Shown: piece after piece, positions 1-4,849 of the stretch
How the letters are laid out: the number at the start of each line of letters is the position of its first letter
How positions within the stretch are numbered: position 1 is the stretch's first letter
Assembly (NCBI GenBank): GCA_910586585.1
Contig: CAJUKA010000182.1
Span: 1 to 6,528 of the forward strand
Source: an uncultured Lachnospiraceae bacterium
GTDB taxonomy: Bacteria > Bacillota > Clostridia > Lachnospirales > Lachnospiraceae
Direction: 5' to 3'
DNA: 6,528 bases
The notes under the pieces: model-generated
The model's input: only the letters and a program-made list of their open reading frames with translations
What the model was told of the DNA's origin: nothing
The model's database searches: none
Position numbers and translations under genes: made by a program

Positions 1-99
1 TTCTTCGAGCTTTCCACCATGCAGTACCATATATACGATACAACAACGTGTCCTGCTGATAAGGAAAGACCGATATGGGGCGGGGGAAAAGGCTGCTGA
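1..99 (+). CDS. 3' end of an unidentified reading frame, translationally coupled to the toxin gene (partial)
   Basis: Frame 1 is open from the first base to a TGA at 97-99 and encodes 32 residues, ending in a short glycine-rich tail (WGGGKGC). I do not recognise the protein. The argument that it is real is its junction: the last A of its TGA is the first base of the ATG at 99 that starts the MazF-like protein, the TGATG overlap typical of coupled genes. An internal ATG at 19 has no convincing ribosome binding site, so the gene probably begins upstream of the window. It could be the cognate antitoxin or an unrelated accessory gene; a 32-residue tail cannot decide that. A chance open frame of this length is also possible. 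Confidence 0.4.
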   Translation, partial: FFELSTMQYHIYDTTTCPADKERPIWGGGKGC

Positions 100-464
100 T
101 GAAGATAAGGAGAGGCGACATACTGTATGCGGATTTGGGCGTACAGTATCAGGGAAGTATGCAGGGCGGTATGCGCCCGGTGGTGGTAGTCAGTAACAAC
201 AGGGCAAACAAGCACAGCACAGTCATTACAGTAGTTCCGCTGTCAACTAAGATATACAAGAAACGAAGCCTGCCAACCCATGTATTCATATCGTCATATA
301 AGACGGAGGGGCTGGATCAGCACAGTGTCGCATTATGCGAACAGGTAACAGCACTGAACTTTGACCGTATCATAGAACACATGGGAAAGGTTGATGAAGA
401 AACGCTCGACAGGATTACAGAGGGCGTACAGGTGCAGGTCGGTGTGTTTGACAGATACAATTAA
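99..464 (+). CDS. PemK/MazF-family endoribonuclease toxin
   Basis: The 121-residue product matches the MazF/PemK fold from end to end. It has an N-terminal RRGDILYADLG, a GGMRPVVVVSN segment, a VVPLST strand, a LPTHV strand, and a C-terminal SVALCEQVTALNFDRI stretch, in the order known from Bacillus subtilis MazF. Family members cleave single-stranded mRNA at short motifs. The arginine at residue 26 and the serine or threonine at 49/50 line up with the catalytic Arg and Thr of that family (alignment by eye). I chose ATG 99 because MKIRRGD is the family's usual N-terminus, an AAAAGG lies 6 bases upstream, and the ATG overlaps the previous stop. ATG 75, with AAGGAAAG at 61-68, would add 8 residues. 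No recognisable antitoxin is visible in the window; it may lie upstream. Mobile elements often carry such toxins for maintenance, but that role is inference here. Confidence 0.9.
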   Translation: MKIRRGDILYADLGVQYQGSMQGGMRPVVVVSNNRANKHSTVITVVPLSTKIYKKRSLPTHVFISSYKTEGLDQHSVALCEQVTALNFDRIIEHMGKVDEETLDRITEGVQVQVGVFDRYN

Positions 465-492
465 GGAAAGGACATAACATCATATCTTTTGG

Positions 493-516
493 AGCCGGGC
501 GGGTGTCCGGCTTTTT
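493..516 (+). terminator. Rho-independent terminator after the toxin gene
   Basis: AGCCGGGC (493-500) pairs with GTCCGGCT (505-512) in an 8-bp stem with one G-U pair and a GGGT loop, and runs directly into a T stretch (512-516). It lies 28 bases past the toxin stop codon, where an intrinsic terminator would be expected. It is also the first hairpin of a longer structured segment (493-549), so it may be a conditional terminator (attenuator) for the next gene rather than a plain operon end. Confidence 0.7.
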
Positions 517-549
517 ACATAGCTACGTGTCTCGTACAGGCAGCATTTT
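493..549 (+). repeat. Intergenic structured repeat, copy A
   Basis: This segment shares four ordered blocks with 1003-1057: AGCCGG (493-498), TCCGGC (506-511), TACATAGCT (516-524) and GGCAGC-N-TTTT (539-549). Blocks 1 and 2 form the first hairpin. Between blocks 3 and 4, TACG (524-527) can pair with CGTA (533-536). It ends 33 bases before the start of the 132-residue gene. Conserved blocks with variable spacers and loops, placed upstream of two different genes, suggest a cis-acting RNA leader or conditional terminator. The repeat is seen directly; its function is inference, and I know of no named family that I can assign it to. Confidence 0.5.
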
Positions 550-566
550 CTATGTATATTAAGGAT

Positions 567-573
567 AAAGGAG
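567..573 (+). promoter_or_regulatory. Ribosome binding site of the 132-residue gene
   Basis: AAAGGAG lies 9 bases upstream of the ATG at 583. This strong, well-spaced site fixes the start and the coding strand of this gene, which matters because an open frame of similar length lies antisense to it. Confidence 0.8.
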
Positions 574-582
574 TATGTAAGG

Positions 583-981
583 ATGGGCTTTACAAAATTG
601 GAACTGATTCAGTTCTTTGACGGACTGACGGAATTGGTCAGTGAGGAAAACAAGGGAAAAGCCAGTGTTCAGATACGGAAATTTCTGCTCAACTTTGAAA
701 AAAGCTATCAATATGAAGATGCGGTAACGCATAGTGGTGTGCCATATCAGCCGCCCTATTATATATCGGCAATGCCGCAAGCCATACAGGAAGAGATCAG
801 AGAAAGGCTGACTGCGAAGCTGACAGAACAGGGGGAGTACACTCCTGAAAAGGTGGAACACTTCATGCGTTCCAGAATCTATGACTTGGACGGACTGATT
901 GACATCAAGGATTATGCAAAATGGGCAGACAAAGAGATATACAGGAATTTTCAAAAGAGGCTTGAAGCGAGCAAATGGTAG
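583..981 (+). CDS. Hypothetical protein, 132 residues, family not recognised
   Basis: The product is a soluble, charged, mostly helical protein with no signal peptide or membrane segment. The N-terminus (MGFTKLELIQFFDGLTELV) looks helical. A proline/tyrosine-rich turn (GVPYQPPYYISAMP) sits near residues 50-63, and the C-terminal half (about residues 64-130) is rich in Glu, Lys and Arg. I see no cysteine pairs, catalytic motif or clear helix-turn-helix and do not recognise the family. The gene has a good ribosome binding site and sits between the two structured repeats, among accessory genes of the element. An antisense frame (559-954) overlaps nearly all of it. I chose the + strand because of the ribosome binding site, the direction of every neighbour and the low-complexity, unlikely composition of the antisense product. 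No function can be assigned. Confidence 0.75.
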   Translation: MGFTKLELIQFFDGLTELVSEENKGKASVQIRKFLLNFEKSYQYEDAVTHSGVPYQPPYYISAMPQAIQEEIRERLTAKLTEQGEYTPEKVEHFMRSRIYDLDGLIDIKDYAKWADKEIYRNFQKRLEASKW

Positions 982-1002
982 GAGAGCAGGAAAACCTTTC
1001 TA

Positions 1003-1057
1003 AGCCGGATCTGCAATCCGGCATACATAGCTGTCAAAATATCCGGCAGCGTTTTTT
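1003..1057 (+). repeat. Intergenic structured repeat, copy B, with competing hairpins
   Basis: The same four blocks as copy A recur: AGCCGG (1003-1008), TCCGGC (1017-1022), TACATAGCT (1024-1032) and GGCAGC-N-TTTT (1045-1055). The first hairpin is a perfect 7-bp stem (GCCGGAT 1004-1010 with ATCCGGC 1016-1022, 5-base loop). A second copy of ATCCGGC lies at 1041-1047 and overlaps the 3' arm of the downstream terminator-like hairpin. GCCGGAT can therefore pair with either copy, a layout that would allow switching between two structures. The element starts 21 bases after one gene's stop and ends 16 bases before the next start codon. Confidence 0.5.
1030..1057 (+). terminator. Possible attenuator-type terminator ahead of the small gene
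   Basis: GCTGTC (1030-1035) can pair with GGCAGC (1045-1050), with one G-U pair and a 9-base loop, and is followed one base later by six T (1052-1057). The stem is modest, so termination may be partial. It lies within the structured repeat, immediately upstream of the ribosome binding site at 1061-1067, where it could control read-through into the next gene. Confidence 0.45.
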
Positions 1058-1073
1058 ATTGGGAGGTAACAGA

Positions 1074-1319
1074 ATGACGGCAGAAGAATACAGAAAAATG
1101 CTTGATACCGATTTTGCGGATGTGAAGCTAGAGGAGCTGACGGATATAAGCGGGATTCAGATTAACCGGGAGCTGCCGTTGGAGGAAAGAAAGAAGCAGT
1201 ACCTTAAAAAAGTCGGCAATCCCTATCTGGTGCGTGTCGGCAGCATGAAAGTCAAGGTACGGTTTACAGGCGGTATATCTTTTAATGAAGCATTTGAAAA
1301 TATGCTCTTATCCGTTTAA
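1074..1319 (+). CDS. Small accessory protein, 81 residues, possibly DUF6870-like
   Basis: The product begins MTAEEYRKMLDTDFADV and has two visible parts: an acidic helical N-terminus with an ISGIQINRELPLEERKKQYL stretch, then a basic/hydrophobic C-terminal strand region (NPYLVRVGSMKVKVRFTGG). It reminds me of a small uncharacterised family (DUF6870) found in Clostridia mobile elements, but this is from memory and uncertain. I chose ATG 1074 because GGGAGGT (1061-1067) lies 6 bases upstream. Extending to ATG 975 would run back through the structured repeat and add 33 residues unlike a natural N-terminus. There is no signal peptide, membrane segment or catalytic motif. It lies directly before the recombinase operon, so an accessory role is plausible but unproven. 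Confidence 0.75.
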   Translation: MTAEEYRKMLDTDFADVKLEELTDISGIQINRELPLEERKKQYLKKVGNPYLVRVGSMKVKVRFTGGISFNEAFENMLLSV

Positions 1320-1337
1320 AAATTTTTCAGAATCTGG

Positions 1338-1366
1338 TGGAAATAATCCGCAGGGTGTGCTAGAAT
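1338..1366 (+). promoter_or_regulatory. Probable promoter of the recombinase operon
   Basis: TAGAAT (1361-1366) preceded by TGC gives an extended -10. TGGAAA (1338-1343) is a 4/6 match to the -35 consensus at the ideal 17-base spacing. Transcription would begin near 1372-1374 and leave a leader of about 90 bases before the first recombinase. This is the best promoter-like sequence in the window and sits in the largest gap without a gene (1320-1461). Confidence 0.65.
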
Positions 1367-1370
1367 AGCG

Positions 1371-1409
1371 TTAGGACTAAATTTCATTATTTCTAACTTG
1401 GGACTAAAC
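1371..1409 (+). repeat. Pair of TTRGGACTAAAY direct repeats at the transcription start
   Basis: The 12-base copies lie at 1371-1382 (TTAGGACTAAAT) and 1398-1409 (TTGGGACTAAAC), 27 bases apart start to start, differing at two positions. Each has imperfect or perfect dyad symmetry around a central GA (TTAG-GA-CTAA in the first). The first copy overlaps the predicted start of transcription, where a repressor would block the promoter. An operator is the simplest reading; binding by the recombinases themselves is an alternative. Confidence 0.45.
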
Positions 1410-1426
1410 AGGCACTCCCTTTCGGG

Positions 1427-1443
1427 TTTTCTGACTTAGAAAA
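1427..1443 (+). repeat. Inverted repeat in the recombinase leader
   Basis: TTTTCT (1427-1432) and AGAAAA (1438-1443) are perfect inverted repeats around a 5-base centre, ending 2 bases before the ribosome binding site. TTCTGACTT inside it (1429-1437) also repeats TTCTAACTT at 1391-1399 with one mismatch. The hairpin is AT-rich and weak as RNA, so a protein-binding site is as likely as a translational control. Confidence 0.3.
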
Positions 1444-1445
1444 TC

Positions 1446-1453
1446 AAAAGGAG
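1446..1453 (+). promoter_or_regulatory. Ribosome binding site that sets the start of recombinase 1
   Basis: AAAAGGAG lies 8 bases upstream of ATG 1462. An in-frame GTG at 1453 would overlap this site and have none of its own, so 1462 is the start. Confidence 0.8.
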
Positions 1454-1461
1454 TGGTAAAC

Positions 1462-3153
1462 ATGAGTAACAAGATTAAGAAAATCTACCATGCAGCCATC
1501 TACGTTAGATTATCTAAGGAAGATGGTGATGTTTCCAATGCTGCGAAAGCAGAGAGCAACAGCATTTCAAATCAGAAAAATCTTATCCGTGATTTCCTGA
1601 AGGACAAAGAAGATATTGAGGTAGTGTCGGAACGGGTTGACGACGGTTATACAGGCTCTAATTTTGAGCGTCCTGCTTTTAAGCTGATGCTTGAGGACAT
1701 TAAAAAGGGTATTGTGGATTGTGTCATCGTAAAAGACCTTTCACGTTTCGGGCGTGAGTACATTGATTCCGGCAGGTACATTGAGCGGCTGTTCCCCGCA
1801 CTGGGGGTTCGCTTTATCGCTATCAATGACAACTATGACAGTCTGGACGGGAAAGATCAGGCGGATGAAATCATTATCCCTTTTAAAAACCTAATCAACG
1901 ATGCGTACTGCCGGGATATTTCCGTGAAAATACGGAGCCATTTGGAGGTAAAAAGGAAAAACGGGGAATTTATCGGTTCCTTTGCCCCTTATGGGTATCA
2001 GAAAGATGAAAATGACAGAAACAGCTTGGTGATTGATCCGATTGCGGCGGGGATTGTCAGGGACATTTTCAGAATGAAGCTGCACGGACTCAGTCAGGAT
2101 GCCATTGCAAACAGGCTGAATGACATGGGTGTGCTTTCCCCTATGGAATATAAAAGCGCAATGGGCAGCAATTACCAGACCAGCTTTAAGACCAATGACA
2201 AGGCAGTATGGAGTTCTGTAACAGTCAGAAGAATTTTGGAAAATGAGCTTTATATCGGTACTCTGGTTCAGGGCAGGCAGACAACACCGAACCATAAGGT
2301 AAAAAAGACAGTGTTGAAGCCGGAGAAGGACTGGATAAGGATAGAAAAGAACCATGAAGCCATTATTTCAGACAGGGATTTTTCCATTGTGCAGCGGCTT
2401 CTTGGCATGGATACAAGGATTTCCCCGAAGCAGTCAGAAGTATATCCGCTGGCAGGGCTGATTGTCTGTGCCGACTGTGGTGCGGCTATGGTAAGGAAGA
2501 ATGCCTATGCCGGAGGGAAGAAGTATCAGTATTATGTGTGTTCCCGCAACAAGGAGACTAAGGAGTGCAGCAACCACCGTATCCCGGTGGATAAACTGGA
2601 AGAAGCGGTTTTGCAGTTCCTACAGGTCCAGATCAGCAACATTCTTGACTTGAAACAGGTCATGGAAAAGGTATCTACAATCCCTTTTCAGGAACTGGAT
2701 ATTAAGGAACTGGAAAAGCGTATCGGACAGAAAGAAACAGAGATTGAGCGCTGCAAGGAACTCCGCAATATGCTCTATGAGGATATGAAAGACGGTATCG
2801 TGTCAAAAGAGGATTACATGGAGCTGCATGAGGCATACACACAGAAACGTGACAGTGCGGAAGATGCGGTAAGGAAGATGAAGCAGGAAATCAAGGATAT
2901 ACTTGCTTCAAATACGGATAAATACAAATGGCTTGATTATTTTGCAGAGCATCAGAACATCGACAGGCTGACAAGGAATGTGGCTGTGGAGCTGATTGAC
3001 AGGGTACGGGTTATAGACAAGAACAGCATTGAAGTAGTTTTCAGTTTTGGCGACTGTTATAAGGAAATACTTGATAATCTGCAGCACGCAGGCTGTGAGG
3101 TTGTCTGTGATGAACATGGCAGGGTTCGGTTTGAGAGGAAGGAGGCGGTGTAG
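1462..3153 (+). CDS. Large serine recombinase 1 of the triplet
   Basis: This 563-residue site-specific recombinase would cut and rejoin DNA through a serine linkage to move the element. The N-terminal catalytic domain (about 8-160) has YVRLS with nucleophile Ser18 and Arg16, DDGYTGSNFERPAF (60-73), and KDLSRFGRE with Arg95 and Arg98. The DNA-binding recombinase domain follows (about 170-320, FAPYGY at 174-179). A zinc ribbon has Cys336, Cys339, Cys360 and Cys369. A charged coiled-coil-like segment (about 412-480) and a C-terminal IDRVRVIDKNSIEVVF stretch resemble TnpX/TndX-type proteins. The length is normal for large serine recombinases and no key residue is missing. It is the first gene of the operon; its TAG is one base before the ATG of the next recombinase. 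Function as an integrase or excisionase is family knowledge; its particular task within the triplet is unknown. Confidence 0.95.
   Translation: MSNKIKKIYHAAIYVRLSKEDGDVSNAAKAESNSISNQKNLIRDFLKDKEDIEVVSERVDDGYTGSNFERPAFKLMLEDIKKGIVDCVIVKDLSRFGREYIDSGRYIERLFPALGVRFIAINDNYDSLDGKDQADEIIIPFKNLINDAYCRDISVKIRSHLEVKRKNGEFIGSFAPYGYQKDENDRNSLVIDPIAAGIVRDIFRMKLHGLSQDAIANRLNDMGVLSPMEYKSAMGSNYQTSFKTNDKAVWSSVTVRRILENELYIGTLVQGRQTTPNHKVKKTVLKPEKDWIRIEKNHEAIISDRDFSIVQRLLGMDTRISPKQSEVYPLAGLIVCADCGAAMVRKNAYAGGKKYQYYVCSRNKETKECSNHRIPVDKLEEAVLQFLQVQISNILDLKQVMEKVSTIPFQELDIKELEKRIGQKETEIERCKELRNMLYEDMKDGIVSKEDYMELHEAYTQKRDSAEDAVRKMKQEIKDILASNTDKYKWLDYFAEHQNIDRLTRNVAVELIDRVRVIDKNSIEVVFSFGDCYKEILDNLQHAGCEVVCDEHGRVRFERKEAV
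3139..3145 (+). promoter_or_regulatory. Ribosome binding site of recombinase 2, inside the end of recombinase 1
   Basis: AAGGAGG, a full match to the anti-Shine-Dalgarno core, lies 9 bases before ATG 3155 and within the last codons of the preceding gene. It rules out the upstream in-frame start at 3047, which would overlap recombinase 1 by about 100 bases. Confidence 0.85.
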
Positions 3154-3154
3154 C

Positions 3155-4849
3155 ATGGCTAGGAAGTCAAAGAAGATTGATTTTGTAAATGTCAATGATT
3201 TAGGACAGCAGACCATGACAGTTTCTGCCCCGGTAAAATCAGCCTGCTACAAAGTCGGCTTATATGCAAGGCTTTCTGAGGAAACAGAAGCCAACAGAGA
3301 ACGGGCAACGATTGAGACACAGATGGAACTATTGCGGAAGTTTGTGGCAGAGAATGACGATATGGTTGTTTTTAAAGAGTATGCTGACATTTCCTATTCC
3401 GGCACGAATTTTGAAAGACCGGGTTTTGAGGAAATGATAAAGGATATGCGGAGCGGCTTGCTCAACTGCATTGTCGTAAAAGATTTATCAAGGCTCGGCA
3501 GGAATTATGTTGAGACAGGCAACTACATTGAAAGGGTATTCCCGTTCTTTGATGTGAGGTTCATAGCGGTCACTGACGGTTACGACTCCAACAAGTCCGG
3601 CGAAGAGCTGCTGATGCCGCTGAAAAACATGGTAAATGAAATGTATGTGAAAGATTTATCCAAAAAGATGAAATCCGCTCACAGGGCATACTGGAAAAAT
3701 GGGGAGTATTCTTCAGGGAAAGTTCCTTATGGATATGTCAATATAGACAGACATCTCTATCCGGATGACAAAGTTAAGGAAAACGTGCTTGAAATATACA
3801 GGCTGTTTTTAGAGGGAAATTCCTTAAAGGAGATTACAAGGCAGCTAAACAGTAAAAAAATCCTTAATCCTAAATCATACAAGCTCATTCAGTTTGGACA
3901 TGACATTCCAGAAGGAATGAATACAGAATGGAACAGTGTGACAGTAAGGGCTATCCTTACAAATCATGCCTATGTTGGTGAAAGCGTCCACAATAAAATG
4001 AGCAGGGTAAATGGGAAAACGGTCAGAGTACCCAAAGAAAACTGGATTATTGTTGAGGACACTCATGCGCCACTGGTAAGCAGGGAGGATTTTGACACGA
4101 TACAGGAGATGCTTGAGGAAAATGTAAAGCATTTTCACTCGACACACGGGAAAAACGGATTTGACCATGCCCGGTTTAATCTTATCGGTAAGAAGATTGT
4201 CTGTGCGGACTGTGGAAAAATCATGGCATTCCGCACAGAAGGGACAAGGCATGTCAACAAGTCTTACAGGTGCAAGACCTATCTGAACACGGTAAAGAAA
4301 GGCTGCACCAATCATCTGGTATCAGCAGAGGCGGTCAATGCGGCAGTGTTTAGTGAGATTCAAGAGCATATGCATGTCTGCATTGATAAAGAGGAAACAG
4401 TAAAGCGGCTGAATGCAAAGACGGAAAACCTTAAAAAGTATGATTTATATGGAAAAGAGGCAGACAAGATAAGAAAGGAGCTGCAAAAGACAACAGAAGT
4501 CAAGGCAGGCATTTTTGAGGATTACCGGGATAAGCTGATTGATGAAGAACAGTATGTGCAGATCAGTGAGAAATACGCTGCCAAAATTAAGGAACTGTCT
4601 GCAAGGCTTGATGAAATGCTAAAGGCACAGGCAGAATATTCCAGAGAGTACCATATTAACGAGGACTGGAAAGCGGTGGTGCAGAAATACCTCACGAAAC
4701 GCAAGCTCACAAAGGAAATGGTAGATGCATTTGTGGACAGGGTAGAGGTACATGAAGATGCAAACATTGTCGTACACCTGATTTATGATGATGTACTGGA
4801 AAGCCTGAAAAGCCTGAGTGCAGAAAGAGAGGGCGGTTCCAATGGATAA
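3155..4849 (+). CDS. Large serine recombinase 2 of the triplet
   Basis: This 564-residue protein has the same architecture as its neighbours but is the most diverged of the three. The catalytic motif YARLS gives nucleophile Ser41 and Arg39. It sits behind an N-terminal extension of about 30 residues that the other two lack. YADISYSGTNFERPGF (76-91) and KDLSRLGRN with Arg113 and Arg116 complete the active site. The DNA-binding domain covers about 185-325 (PYGY 191-194). The zinc ribbon uses Cys350, Cys353, Cys373 and Cys384, followed by a helical, charged region (about 415-495) and a TKEMVDAFVDRVEV C-terminal segment. Where recombinases 1 and 3 share an SNSIS-x-Q helix start, this one has ATIETQ. 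It starts one base after recombinase 1 and overlaps recombinase 3 by 8 bases, so the three are almost certainly co-translated. Confidence 0.95.
   Translation: MARKSKKIDFVNVNDLGQQTMTVSAPVKSACYKVGLYARLSEETEANRERATIETQMELLRKFVAENDDMVVFKEYADISYSGTNFERPGFEEMIKDMRSGLLNCIVVKDLSRLGRNYVETGNYIERVFPFFDVRFIAVTDGYDSNKSGEELLMPLKNMVNEMYVKDLSKKMKSAHRAYWKNGEYSSGKVPYGYVNIDRHLYPDDKVKENVLEIYRLFLEGNSLKEITRQLNSKKILNPKSYKLIQFGHDIPEGMNTEWNSVTVRAILTNHAYVGESVHNKMSRVNGKTVRVPKENWIIVEDTHAPLVSREDFDTIQEMLEENVKHFHSTHGKNGFDHARFNLIGKKIVCADCGKIMAFRTEGTRHVNKSYRCKTYLNTVKKGCTNHLVSAEAVNAAVFSEIQEHMHVCIDKEETVKRLNAKTENLKKYDLYGKEADKIRKELQKTTEVKAGIFEDYRDKLIDEEQYVQISEKYAAKIKELSARLDEMLKAQAEYSREYHINEDWKAVVQKYLTKRKLTKEMVDAFVDRVEVHEDANIVVHLIYDDVLESLKSLSAEREGGSNG

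Noticed and set aside
465..492. AAGGAAAGG just after the toxin stop, resembling a ribosome binding site
   Set aside because: No start codon with an open frame follows at a suitable distance; possibly a remnant, but nothing supports a gene.
532..560. Promoter candidate with TATATT (555-560) before the 132-residue gene
   Set aside because: The -35 match is poor and transcription would start at about the ribosome binding site, leaving no usable leader.
559..954. 131-residue open frame on the minus strand opposite the hypothetical gene
   Set aside because: It is antisense to almost all of 583-981, which has a strong ribosome binding site and runs with its neighbours; the antisense product has no recognisable features and looks like a shadow frame.
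975..1073. 33-residue upstream extension of the small 81-residue protein
   Set aside because: It would translate the structured intergenic repeat, and a GGGAGGT site directly precedes ATG 1074.
1417..1430. CCC-TTTC-GGG followed by TTTT in the recombinase leader, as a terminator
   Set aside because: A 3-bp stem is too weak to call.
3047..3154. 36-residue upstream extension of recombinase 2
   Set aside because: It would overlap the end of recombinase 1 in another frame; a full Shine-Dalgarno site serves the ATG at 3155 instead.
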